A stretch of 64,000 nt of DNA from Alphaproteobacteria bacterium (lineage in GTDB: Bacteria > Pseudomonadota > Alphaproteobacteria > Caulobacterales > Caulobacteraceae), in the NCBI GenBank assembly GCA_018820205.1, contig JAHJOK010000024.1, positions 1 to 64,000 of the forward strand, in the 5' to 3' direction. Positions 18,272 to 25,919 of this stretch are shown in pieces. Position numbers and translations under genes: made by a program. Numbering within the stretch: the stretch's first letter is position 1; each line of letters begins with the position of its first letter. Below the pieces are notes generated by a model. The model was not told where the DNA came from and did not search any database. It saw nothing but the letters and a program-made list of their open reading frames with translations.

Positions 18272-18733
18272 GTGGCCGACGGTTCAGGCGAGATCTGGTT
18301 CTATCACCTGGAGCGATCCACGCTGGATCAGGTCCTGCCCGAACTGCTGGACAAGACGTTGCAGCGGGGTTGGCGGGCGCGCGTGCGTATCGCCGATCCC
18401 GGCCAGCGTGAAACCATGGACGAGCGGCTGTGGACCTGGCGGGACGACAGTTTCCTGGCTCACGGACTGGCGGATCAGCCCGAGGCGGAGCGCCAGCCGA
18501 TCCTGCTGACCTCAGGAAATGAGAACCCGAACGGGTCTCAGGCGCTGTTCATCGTCGATGGCTCAGACATGAGCCTCACAGAGGAGTTCGAGCGATGCTT
18601 CATCATCTTCGACGGGCGCGACGAGACGGCGCTGCATCAGGCGCGAGAGCGCTGGAAGGCGCTGAAGGGGCAGGGAGCCGACCTGGCCTACTGGAAACAG
18701 TCGGATCAGGGGCGCTGGGAAAAAGCCGCCTGA
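18272..18733 (+). CDS. holC: DNA polymerase III chi subunit
   Basis: A 153-residue protein beginning at a GTG, MADGSGEIWFYHLERSTLDQ, matching the chi-subunit start. WRARVRIADPGQRETMDERLWTWRDDSFLAHG is the region that includes the conserved LD..LW segment and FLPHG-like end (here FLAHG). Chi links the clamp loader to SSB at the replication fork. The C-terminal half has the VDGSDM and RCFIIFDGRDE motifs of the family. The TGA stop overlaps the likely start of the following lipoprotein gene, so the pepA-holC-lipoprotein genes appear to be one transcript. Confidence 0.9.
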   Translation: MADGSGEIWFYHLERSTLDQVLPELLDKTLQRGWRARVRIADPGQRETMDERLWTWRDDSFLAHGLADQPEAERQPILLTSGNENPNGSQALFIVDGSDMSLTEEFERCFIIFDGRDETALHQARERWKALKGQGADLAYWKQSDQGRWEKAA

Positions 18734-19065
18734 TCGCCGCTCCGATCATCGGCGGTTTGTTGCTCGCCGCCTGTTCCTCGACCCCGCCGCCCGTCGCCGC
18801 CACGCCGGCGCCGGCCGTGGTCGAAGAGGCCCGCAGCAATCAGCCGGTCGGAACCCGCGTGCCGCAGGACGAAGACCTGTGCAAGGCGAACGAGCTGCAA
18901 TATCTGGTCGGCAAGCACAGGAACGAGATCCCGGTGCCGGTGCAGGTCGTCAACCGCCGCGTGGTCTGCACGACCTGCCCGGTGACGATGGACTTCTCTC
19001 CGTACCGACTGAACATCTTCTACAACGCCCAGACCGAGATCGTGGAGCAGGTCCGATGCGGATGA
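18730..19065 (+). CDS. I78-family peptidase inhibitor-like lipoprotein, first copy
   Basis: About 111 residues. There is no ATG near the natural N-terminus. The signal sequence IAAPIIGGLLLAACSS is continuous with the upstream frame, so I propose the CTG at 18730 (overlapping the holC TGA) or the in-frame TTG about 40 bases later; the exact start is uncertain. LLLAAC is a clear lipobox. After a Pro/Ala linker, the domain runs from DLCKANELQYLVGKH to RVVCTTCPVTMDFSPYRL and ends VRCG, the layout of Inhibitor_I78 (short serine-protease inhibitors). The next gene is a paralogue. Confidence 0.7.
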   Translation: MIAAPIIGGLLLAACSSTPPPVAATPAPAVVEEARSNQPVGTRVPQDEDLCKANELQYLVGKHRNEIPVPVQVVNRRVVCTTCPVTMDFSPYRLNIFYNAQTEIVEQVRCG

Positions 19066-19334
19066 TCCTGGTTCTGGCCGCGGCCGGCCTGACGGCCTCG
19101 TGCGCCATGGCGCCGACGGAGCCGCCGGCCTCCGGGCCGCAGGCCTGGCGATGCGACGCCGATGACGCGTCATCCCTGATCGGCAGCCATATCGGCGCCG
19201 TGACCTTCCCGCGTGACGCCAATGTGCGGAATGTCTGCACCACCTGCAGCGCGACCGAGGACTATCGGCCCAACCGGCTGAACCTGCGGTTCGACGAGGC
19301 CACCGGGATCATCCGCAGCGTCGACTGCGGCTGA
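19056..19334 (+). CDS. I78-family peptidase inhibitor-like lipoprotein, second copy
   Basis: A 92-residue protein starting at the ATG at 19056, ten bases before the previous stop. MRMILVLAAAGLTASC is a lipoprotein signal with lipobox LTASC. The mature part shares the order C...ASSLIGSH...VCTTCSATEDYRPNRLNL...VDCG with the upstream gene, including the CTTC motif in place of a plain turn. The four-Cys pattern suggests disulfides or metal binding in the periplasm. RPNRLN and the terminal CG are typical of I78 inhibitors. A tandem duplication is the simplest origin. Confidence 0.75.
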   Translation: MRMILVLAAAGLTASCAMAPTEPPASGPQAWRCDADDASSLIGSHIGAVTFPRDANVRNVCTTCSATEDYRPNRLNLRFDEATGIIRSVDCG

Positions 19335-19347
19335 TCCCGGACCCCCT

Positions 19348-19383
19348 CCCACGGCCGGGGCGCGCCCCCGCGTCGGCCGTGGG
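19348..19383. terminator. GC-rich hairpin between convergent genes
   Basis: CCCACGGCCG pairs perfectly with CGGCCGTGGG around a 16-base GC-rich loop. It lies between the stop of the second lipoprotein gene and the stop of the RcnB-like gene. There is no run of T on either side, so it may be a Rho-assisted or bidirectional 3'-end stabiliser and not a classical terminator. Confidence 0.5.
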
Positions 19384-19394
19384 CGTATGTCGCG

Positions 19395-20465
19395 CTACCA
19401 GCTCCACGCGTTGTAGATGACCTCGATGATATAGCCGTCGTAGCTGTCGATCAGATAGATCGTGTTGTCGACGGCGACCCACTGGGTTCCGGGCGGCGGG
19501 TAGCCCAGGCCGAAGGTCCGGTAGTCATTCAGGCTGTAGCGCCAGAAGATGGAAGGCAAGTAGCCGCCTTGGGAATACCGCTGGCCGAAATACTGTCGTG
19601 GAACGGCATAGTAGCCGTAGTTCGGCGCGAAATAGAACCCGGCCCGGAAACCCGTATAGCCACGGAAGCCGCGATCGTTCCGCCACCAGTCGTGGTTGCG
19701 GCCCCGGTTCCAGCTGCGGCGCCAGTCGTTCTGGTTCCAGCGATTGCTGAAGCCGCCATAGTCGCGACGGCCCGATCGATCGTTGCTCCAGTTTCGGCCG
19801 CCGTTGTTCCGGTCGCGGTCCCAGCCGCCGTTGTTGCGATCCTGGCCGCGGTTCCAGCCGCCATTGTTGCGATCTCGACCGCTATCACCTCGGTTCCAGT
19901 CCTGACCCCGGCCGTCGCGACCCCGATCCTGGCCGCCCCGATCCTGACCGCCTCGATCCTGGCCTCTCCGATCCTGACCGCCCCGATCCTGACCGCCCCG
20001 GTCCTGTCCTCCCCGATTCTGGCCGCCGCGATCGCCGCGATCACGGCCGTCCTGACCCGAACGGCCCCGTCCGCCTCGATCGCCACGATCCTGACGCGGG
20101 GCCTGGGGCGTCACGACAGGCGCAGCCGGCTGTTCCGCTCGCCTGCCGCCGCCATTTCCGGACTCGACCCCGCGACCGGCTCCGTCATTGCGGCTCCAGC
20201 TGGTCTCGCCCTGGTTCCCGCCTGGGCGCACGCGATCGCCGGGGCCTCCGCGACCGCCGCCGTCGCCGCCGCCGCCACGTTCTCCGCGGCCGCCGCCGCG
20301 TTCGCCGCGTCGTCCGCCGCGCTCCTGAACGGGCTGCGCCGTCGCGTCGGCCGAGGCCGTCGCCGCGGTGATCGACGTCATGGCGTCTGCAAGCACGACC
20401 GACGGTTCGCCGGCGGCGATAGCGAGCGCGGCCACGGCTGCACAGGCCTTCAATGTCAGTTTCAT
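19395..20465 (-). CDS. RcnB-family periplasmic protein with Arg/Gly/Asp-rich repeat region
   Basis: A 356-residue secreted protein starting MKLTLKACAAVAALAIAAG (signal peptide). The first two thirds are low-complexity: GERGGG-type blocks, then pentapeptide DRGGQ repeats, then RNNGGW-type repeats. The C-terminal 90 residues are folded and contain YYAVPRQYFGQRYS and GTQWVAVDNTIYLID, the RcnB domain (named for an E. coli periplasmic Ni/Co homeostasis factor). A metal role here is only inferred. The start at 20465 is the one that gives a signal peptide. It is divergent from the GST gene. Confidence 0.75.
   Translation of the reverse strand: MKLTLKACAAVAALAIAAGEPSVVLADAMTSITAATASADATAQPVQERGGRRGERGGGRGERGGGGDGGGRGGPGDRVRPGGNQGETSWSRNDGAGRGVESGNGGGRRAEQPAAPVVTPQAPRQDRGDRGGRGRSGQDGRDRGDRGGQNRGGQDRGGQDRGGQDRRGQDRGGQDRGGQDRGRDGRGQDWNRGDSGRDRNNGGWNRGQDRNNGGWDRDRNNGGRNWSNDRSGRRDYGGFSNRWNQNDWRRSWNRGRNHDWWRNDRGFRGYTGFRAGFYFAPNYGYYAVPRQYFGQRYSQGGYLPSIFWRYSLNDYRTFGLGYPPPGTQWVAVDNTIYLIDSYDGYIIEVIYNAWSW
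19919..20030 (-). repeat. 15-bp tandem repeats encoding DRGGQ units
   Basis: About seven imperfect copies of a 15-base unit resembling CCCCGATCCTGACCG on the + strand lie head to tail inside the RcnB-like gene. They encode DRGGQ/DRRGQ/NRGGQ on the minus strand. The in-phase 15-base period means copy-number changes would not shift the frame, so the linker length could vary between strains. Confidence 0.85.
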
Positions 20466-20663
20466 TTCGATGTTTCCCGTACGCCTTCTTCCTGGCGGTT
20501 CCCCGACACGGTCGCGCCCCGAGCATGAACCCTGGCTGAACGCCTCTGTCAGCCGACTGACCGTTCCTGACGCAGTCTCCCTCGGCGTGGTGCGTCCGAT
20601 AGCTTGCGGCACCCCGTATCACGGCCCAGATCAGGGATGTCGCGCCAACTCCGGAGACCGCCC

Positions 20664-21383
20664 ATGACCGCCCCCATCGAACTCTGGTACTGGCCCACGC
20701 CCAACGGCTGGAAGGTCTCCGTCGCGCTCGAGGAGATGGACATTCCCTATACGCTGAAACCGGTCAACATCGGCGCGGGGGAACAGTTCGCCGAGGCGTT
20801 CCAGGCCATCAGCCCGAACGGTCGCATGCCCGCCATCGTCGATCCCGACGGCCCCGACGGCGAGCCGCTGTCGATCTTCGAGAGCGGCGCGATCCTGCAG
20901 TATCTGGGAAACAAGTCCGGCCGGTTCTATCCGACGGACGTTCGGGCGCGGACGGAGATCGATCAGTGGCTGTTCTGGCAGGTAGGCGGGCTGGGGCCGA
21001 TGGCGGGTCAGACCCATCATTTCCGGCAGTACGCCCCGGCGCTGATCAAGGACCAGCGCCAGATCGCCTATGGCGTCCGCCGCTATACCGACGAGACGCA
21101 CCGGCTGTACGGGGTGATGGACCGGCGCCTGGCCGATCGCGACTATCTGGCCGGCGACTATTCGATCGCCGACATGGCGGCCTGGCCATGGATCCTGCCG
21201 GAACTGCAGGGCCAGGACCTGGCGCATTTCCCCAACCTGTCCGCCTGGATGGACCGGGTGGGCGCGCGGCCTGCGGTCAGGGCGGGTAGGGCGCTGGGTG
21301 AGGATCTTCGCAGGAACCTGGCGGCGTCCGGCAAGGCGGCCGAGGATGCCCGCAAGATCCTGTTCGGACAACGCGCCCGTTAG
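20664..21383 (+). CDS. glutathione S-transferase family protein (YfcG/YghU-like)
   Basis: A 239-residue protein with the thioredoxin-fold N-domain (IELWYWPTPNGWKVSVALEE, then SPNGRMPAIVD and IFESGAILQYLG, the glutathione gamma-Glu site) and an all-helical C-domain with DYSIADMAAWPW, the N-capping box. The TPNGWKV start is typical of the disulfide-reductase-like Nu-class GSTs (YfcG, YghU). The ATG at 20664 has GGAG eight bases upstream. It probably handles glutathione-dependent detoxification or disulfide exchange in the cytosol; the substrate is unknown. It is divergent from the RcnB-like gene. Confidence 0.88.
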   Translation: MTAPIELWYWPTPNGWKVSVALEEMDIPYTLKPVNIGAGEQFAEAFQAISPNGRMPAIVDPDGPDGEPLSIFESGAILQYLGNKSGRFYPTDVRARTEIDQWLFWQVGGLGPMAGQTHHFRQYAPALIKDQRQIAYGVRRYTDETHRLYGVMDRRLADRDYLAGDYSIADMAAWPWILPELQGQDLAHFPNLSAWMDRVGARPAVRAGRALGEDLRRNLAASGKAAEDARKILFGQRAR

Positions 21384-21581
21384 TGTCTCGACAAGGTCGG
21401 TAAACGCCGTCTTGACGGTATATTTCACAGGCCTGAATCAGGTGCGGAGTATTCATTTCCCCTTTACTTAAAAGGCTTTGCTGCCCGCTCCGTTGTTAAC
21501 TTTAACTTCAAACCGGAGGTATTTGATCAGGGTCGAAAGGCGGGTCCAGAACGGACGTCCGCCATCGCAAAGGATACGGTT

Positions 21582-21893
21582 ATGAACGCGCAAGAAACCG
21601 CGCCGGAACTGATCAACGAAGCCGAGATGGCCGCGTTGCCCCTGCCCACCGCCGACATGGACGGCGACGCCCTGTTCCGGCTGGGCATGATGTATTCGGC
21701 CGGATCGGGCGGATGTCCGATGGACCGGGTCTCGGCCCACATGATCTTCAACCTGGCGGCCATGAAGGGCTCGATCGAAGCCCGCGTCTATCGCCGCGAA
21801 ATGTCCGAAGAGATGGAACGCGACGAGATCGCCGAGGCCCAGCGCGCCGCCCGTCGCTACATCGACGCGGGCGTGGTCAAGCTGGCGGCCTGA
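21582..21893 (+). CDS. small Sel1-repeat-like protein
   Basis: A 103-residue acidic protein. ALFRLGMMYSAGSGGCPMDRVSAHMIFNLAAMKGS resembles one Sel1/TPR-like repeat (the A..LG..Y..G.G...D...A..W...AA..G pattern). The C-terminal half is a charged helix (EMSEEMERDEIAEAQRAARR). Similar short proteins in Caulobacterales carry one or two Sel1 units. Sel1 repeats usually mediate protein contacts, but no partner is evident. About 200 AT-richer bases precede it (21384-21581), likely its promoter, containing TTAAC motifs but no exact CtrA box. Confidence 0.7.
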   Translation: MNAQETAPELINEAEMAALPLPTADMDGDALFRLGMMYSAGSGGCPMDRVSAHMIFNLAAMKGSIEARVYRREMSEEMERDEIAEAQRAARRYIDAGVVKLAA

Positions 21894-21902
21894 TCCCGAG
21901 CT

Positions 21903-21935
21903 CCGTCATTCTCGGATCAAGTCCTAGGATGACGG
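21903..21935. repeat. REP-like palindrome between convergent genes
   Basis: CCGTCAT and ATGACGG flank a centre with CGGATCAAGTCCTAGG, giving a hairpin between the Sel1-like gene and hfsD. The sequence resembles the short GTCAT...ATGAC palindromes scattered between convergent genes in many alphaproteobacteria. It may act as a bidirectional terminator. A genome-wide count is needed to confirm repetition. Confidence 0.45.
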
Positions 21936-21937
21936 TG

Positions 21938-22660
21938 TCAGAACTGCTGGTACTGGCCGTTGATCGTATAGTTGAACCCGATCGGCAGGGCGTTCCTGAC
22001 CTGGGTGAAGAAGTTGGCCAGTTCGCCCAAGGTCGATCGCGGCACGAACAGCACGTCGCCGCGCCTGAGGGCCACGACCTCGCCGCGACGCGGCCGGAGG
22101 TCGACGACCCGCATCATCCTGACGCCACCCGGTCCGCGCCGGATCAACGCCACCTGCTGCGACCGTGCGCTGGGCAGGAAGTCGCCCGCCTGGACGATGG
22201 CCTGATAGGCGTCGATGTCGCCGGGCATGTCATAGACGCCCGGCGTCCGCACCTCGCCGGCGACCCAGACCTTCAGCGGCCCGGCGGTCTTCAGCGTCAC
22301 CTCTACGACGGGTCGCACCAACTCGGCCGCATAGGCGGTGCTCAGATCGTATTCCAGTTCCGCCAGCGTCCGATCCGCCGCCATCGCCTGACCGATCAGG
22401 GGCAGGGCGATACGGCCATCGGGGCCAACCCGGATCGTACGGGTCAGTTCAGTGGCCGTCGGGGTGGCGACTTCGATCTCGTCGCCGGGATAGAGCAGAT
22501 ATTCGGGCTCGGCCTCGGTCCAGTCGGCAAAGGCGATGTCGGTGAAATCCCCGCGCTGAACCTGCTGTGGGTTCGCGCTGCGGCCCGAAGCGCAGCCGGC
22601 CGCCGACGACGCCAGCAGGGCGGCGCCGACGGTCCACAGAATCTGTCGCCGATCCAACAT
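21938..22660 (-). CDS. hfsD: holdfast polysaccharide export lipoprotein HfsD (Wza-like)
   Basis: A 240-residue outer-membrane polysaccharide export protein of the Wza/OPX family. I chose the ATG at 22660 (GAGG ten bases upstream), giving MLDRRQILWTVGAALLASS and a lipobox AAGC at Cys23. The Poly_export domain contains EYLLYPGDEIEVATPTA and IRVGPDGRIALPLIG. SLBB-like segments follow (VWVAGEVRTPGVYDMPG; VVDLRPRRGEVVALRRGDV). It is divergent from the Wzc-like gene across 95 bases, and in Caulobacter HfsD acts with HfsA and HfsB in exporting the holdfast adhesin. The assignment to holdfast rests on the neighbouring hfs genes. Confidence 0.8.
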   Translation of the reverse strand: MLDRRQILWTVGAALLASSAAGCASGRSANPQQVQRGDFTDIAFADWTEAEPEYLLYPGDEIEVATPTATELTRTIRVGPDGRIALPLIGQAMAADRTLAELEYDLSTAYAAELVRPVVEVTLKTAGPLKVWVAGEVRTPGVYDMPGDIDAYQAIVQAGDFLPSARSQQVALIRRGPGGVRMMRVVDLRPRRGEVVALRRGDVLFVPRSTLGELANFFTQVRNALPIGFNYTINGQYQQF

Positions 22661-22755
22661 GGGCAGACCCTCGCCGTTCATGGGTAATGGATGGTTAACG
22701 CCGACCGGCGAAGGATCGCACACAGTTCACTCTGTTACGGATTCGCCCAACTCCC

Positions 22756-24222
22756 ATGCGTTCGTCGGCCACCACGACAGCCTATGTCTCGGCCCGCCCG
22801 CGCTATGGGCTGTTCGACGTCATCGGCCTGCTGTTCCGTGAACTGCTGCTGATGATCGTTATCTTTCTGGTCGTGTTCGCGATCGGAGCCGCAGCCGTGC
22901 TGACGCTGAAGAAGACCTATACCGCCGGCGCCAGCCTGTTCGTCGGCGCGGGTCAGGAATACGTCTATCAGCCACGCGTCGGCGGCATGACGGATCGCCA
23001 GTCCCAGCCGCCCGCGCCCGGAGAGGTCGCCCAGACCGAGGCCAACATCATCGGCAGCCGCGAGGTCAAGCTGCGCACGGTGCGCGCCCTGGGCCTGCCC
23101 TTCTTCCAGAAGCCGGGCAGGGTCTCGACCGATTCCGTCGCCAAACAGGAAGGCGATGCGATCAAATTCATCAATGACGGGCTCGAGATCGGCACGACGC
23201 CGCAGGGCGCGACGATCGGTCTGGGTTTCGAAAGCGACAGCGCCGAGAAGTCGGCGGCGGTTCTGAACGCCCTGATCGACCAGTATCTGATCTATCGCCG
23301 CGAGGTGTTCCAGGATCGCTCGACCCCGGCCATCCAGTCCCAGCGCCGCATATTCGAAGACGAACTGGCCGACGTCGACACGGCCTACGAAGATTTTCTG
23401 ACCTCGAACGACATCGGCGATTTCGCCGCGTCAAAGACCGCCCTGGCGACCGTCTATCAGACCACCCTGACCGAAAAGCTGTCCGTCGAGAACCAGCTCA
23501 ATCAGGCCGCGCGCCGGCTTCAGACCCTGGTGGCCCAGCAGGCCGGCACGCCCGCCGAAGTGACGCTGCAACAGGATCTGAACGTGTCGGCCCAGGATCA
23601 GATTCTGCAGCTTCGGACCGAGCGCGAGCAGCTTCTGGCCCGCTACCAGCCCGACAGCCAGCCGGTGCGCGACATCGAGGCGCGGATCGCGGGCCTTCAG
23701 TCCTACGTTGCTTCAGGGACGACCGTGGGGGCCAAGGAGGTGCGTTTGGGTCCGAACCCTGTCTGGACCGAGCTGGAATCGACCCGCATCACCACCCGGG
23801 CCGAGCGGGATTCTCTGACGGCCCGTCTGGCTTCGGTGAACCGGCAATTGGCCGAGATCCTGGATCGCCAGGCGCGGCTGACCCGGCTGGAATCCGAGAA
23901 CGCCACCCTGGCCTCCAATCGCGACGTCCTGACCGCCTCCATCCGCGAGTTCCAGCAGCGCGAGACCCAGAGCCGCGCCGACAACGGTCTGGTCCGCGCC
24001 GGCGCCGACAATGTGCGTGTCATCGAGCGGGCGGCGCCGCCGACGCGCGGCTCCAGCCTGAAACTGCCGTTGCTGGCCTTGGTCGTGCTGTTCGCCGGCT
24101 TCACAGCCCTGTGCGTCGGCCTTCTGCGCGTGTTCACCCGGCGCGGGTTCGCGACTCCCGGGATCGCCGGACGGACGCTTGAGATGCCGGTTCTGGCCGT
24201 GGCTCCGATGAAGGCGCACTGA
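22756..24222 (+). CDS. hfsA: polysaccharide co-polymerase / chain-length regulator HfsA (Wzz/GumC-like)
   Basis: A 488-residue inner-membrane protein with transmembrane helices near residues 28-52 and 435-460 and a large periplasmic coiled-coil region between them. AQTEANIIGSREVKLRTVRALGLP is the Wzz-domain start, and PTRGSSLKLPLLAL is the conserved Pro-rich entry to the second helix. No cytosolic kinase domain is fused; the ATPase-like partner is the next gene. HfsA is thought to connect the periplasmic export channel to HfsD. GT-rich basal promoter sequence lies in the 95-base divergent gap, containing a TTAAC motif. Confidence 0.8.
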   Translation: MRSSATTTAYVSARPRYGLFDVIGLLFRELLLMIVIFLVVFAIGAAAVLTLKKTYTAGASLFVGAGQEYVYQPRVGGMTDRQSQPPAPGEVAQTEANIIGSREVKLRTVRALGLPFFQKPGRVSTDSVAKQEGDAIKFINDGLEIGTTPQGATIGLGFESDSAEKSAAVLNALIDQYLIYRREVFQDRSTPAIQSQRRIFEDELADVDTAYEDFLTSNDIGDFAASKTALATVYQTTLTEKLSVENQLNQAARRLQTLVAQQAGTPAEVTLQQDLNVSAQDQILQLRTEREQLLARYQPDSQPVRDIEARIAGLQSYVASGTTVGAKEVRLGPNPVWTELESTRITTRAERDSLTARLASVNRQLAEILDRQARLTRLESENATLASNRDVLTASIREFQQRETQSRADNGLVRAGADNVRVIERAAPPTRGSSLKLPLLALVVLFAGFTALCVGLLRVFTRRGFATPGIAGRTLEMPVLAVAPMKAH

Positions 24223-24277
24223 GTGGCCGTCCACCCATGGTAGCCTCGTCCTCGAAGTTCAGCGCGTAACCGATTCG

Positions 24278-24979
24278 ATGGTCGATCTCACAAGCGAAAT
24301 GGCGGGTCTGTGGGCCGCGCTGGGATCGGCGCCCGCCCATCGCGGCCGTGTGATCCAGATCGTCTGCGCCAACACCGGGGAGGGGGCGTCCACCGTCGCA
24401 CGGGAGTTCGCGCGACTGGCGGCAGTGCGGGCGCGCAAACCCGTCTGGTTGATCGATGCGGACCTAGCCCAGCCTTGCCAGCAGGAAGCGGTCGCCGCCG
24501 AACCGGAGCGTTTCGGACGTCTGGGCACCGCCGCCGCATCCTCGCCCAACGGCGCCAGTTTCTTCGCCGTGACCCCGCCTGTGATGGGCCGTGATCGAAA
24601 GCCGGTCGCCCACGCCCGGCTGATGACGGCCCGGCCGTGCCTGGGGGGCCGCCTGTGGATCACGCGGTTCCGCGCCGAGATACTGCGTTCGGGTCAGCGC
24701 GCCGAAGCCCTTCCGGATCCCCGCTATTGGGACGTGATGCGCAAACACGCCGACACGGTTGTGATCGACGCCCCGGCCGCAGACCGCAGCGACCTGGCCA
24801 TCACTCTGGCCCCCTACGTCGATGCGACGGTGCTTGTGGTGGCCGCCGAGAGCACGGCGGCGAACGAGCCGGTCATCCTGCGAGACGAGATCGAGGCCGT
24901 CGGCGGCCGGATCGCCGGGGTCGTGGTCAACCGCTCGACCTATTCGCCGCCGGCCTTTCTCAGGCGGCTCACGGGCTGA
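24278..24979 (+). CDS. hfsB: HfsB-like cytosolic partner of the chain-length regulator (degenerate BY-kinase/ParA-type ATPase fold)
   Basis: A 233-residue protein of the CpsD/CapB P-loop family. VIQIVCANTGEGASTVAREFA at residues 25-45 is the Walker A region, but the essential Lys of GEGKST is Ala. Walker A' (VWLIDADLAQP) and Walker B (TVVIDAPAA) are recognisable. The C-terminus holds only one Tyr and no Tyr cluster, so it is probably not an active tyrosine autokinase. It follows hfsA by 55 bases and its 3' end overlaps the convergent hfsG gene by 11 bases. Location and size match Caulobacter HfsB, an auxiliary holdfast factor. Confidence 0.72.
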   Translation: MVDLTSEMAGLWAALGSAPAHRGRVIQIVCANTGEGASTVAREFARLAAVRARKPVWLIDADLAQPCQQEAVAAEPERFGRLGTAAASSPNGASFFAVTPPVMGRDRKPVAHARLMTARPCLGGRLWITRFRAEILRSGQRAEALPDPRYWDVMRKHADTVVIDAPAADRSDLAITLAPYVDATVLVVAAESTAANEPVILRDEIEAVGGRIAGVVVNRSTYSPPAFLRRLTG

Positions 24980-25919
24980 TCGGTGCGGCGCGGTCCAGCC
25001 GCGCCAGTTCGCGCGCGCCATAGAACTGCGGCTCGAACCCCTTCATCCAGAAAACCTTGCCCAGCCCGCGCGCCGTCCTGTCCATGAGATCGGCCCGCGA
25101 CGGCCGGGCTCCGACCATTAACGCCAAAGCCGCGAGGCCCCAGACCGTCGTCTGGGCCGCGCCGATCGCCATCCACCGCGCGACCGCGATCCAGTCGCCG
25201 GCCTTTGCCGCCGTCTGGCTGGGTCCTTGGCCATAGGCGAAGGCGCGCGACAGGGCATAGCGCATCGTCGCCCGGTGGGGCGGGGCGAACTCATCGACCC
25301 AGGCGTCGGCCGCCCAGCCGAACCTGCCGCCTCGGGCCTGGAGACCGGCGAACAGGGCGTCGTCCTCCCCCCCGCTCTGATCCGCCGCGGCATCGAACGG
25401 CGTGAGGCCGGGCAGGGCGGTGCGCCGCACCATGATCGAGTTTCCACAGCCGTAGGCATGATGGATCAGTCCGGTGCGATCCGGACCCTCGCGCCCGAAG
25501 AACCGTTCCAGATAAGGTGTAGCCCAGCCTGTTCCCTCGGGCGTCCGCCCCCGAATCGGGCCGAACACGACGTCCGCGCCCGTCTCGACCTGCGCCGCCA
25601 GCAAGGCCGCAAGCCATCCGGTCTGGGCCGCCTCGTCGTCGTCCAGAAAGGCGATCAGCGCCGCGTCGGTCATGTCCAGACCCGCATTGCGCGCCGTCGC
25701 CACGCCGGGGCGCGGCTCATGCCGATAGATCAGCGGAACAGGGCTGGCGTCGCTCAGCCGGGCGGTGGTCGCGTCCGCCGTGCCGGCGGGATCGTTGTCG
25801 ACCACCACGATGGAGGCCAGTCGACCCTCGACGCCGGTCTGTGCGAACAGCGACCGCAGCGCCCGTTCCAGGCTGTCCGGCCGGCGCATCGTCGGCACGA
25901 TGACCGATACGTCCTTCAT
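24969..25919 (-). CDS. hfsG: holdfast glycosyltransferase HfsG (GT2 family)
   Basis: A 316-residue GT-A glycosyltransferase. VSVIVPTMRRPDSLERALRS at the N-terminus, VVVDNDPAGT, RPGVATARNAGL and FLDDDEAA (DXD metal site) identify GT2. Acceptor-side residues are in GCGNSIMVRR and SGGEDDALFAG (ED catalytic base region). A hydrophobic stretch near residues 255-275 may attach it to the membrane. In Caulobacter, HfsG is required to build the holdfast polysaccharide beyond the first sugar. The ATG at 25919 overlaps the upstream GT stop as ATGA. Confidence 0.75.
   Translation of the reverse strand: MKDVSVIVPTMRRPDSLERALRSLFAQTGVEGRLASIVVVDNDPAGTADATTARLSDASPVPLIYRHEPRPGVATARNAGLDMTDAALIAFLDDDEAAQTGWLAALLAAQVETGADVVFGPIRGRTPEGTGWATPYLERFFGREGPDRTGLIHHAYGCGNSIMVRRTALPGLTPFDAAADQSGGEDDALFAGLQARGGRFGWAADAWVDEFAPPHRATMRYALSRAFAYGQGPSQTAAKAGDWIAVARWMAIGAAQTTVWGLAALALMVGARPSRADLMDRTARGLGKVFWMKGFEPQFYGARELARLDRAAPISP

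Noticed and set aside
22661..22755. CtrA binding sites (TTAA-N7-TTAA) in the hfsD-hfsA gap
   Set aside because: Only one TTAAC half site is present, so no site could be supported.
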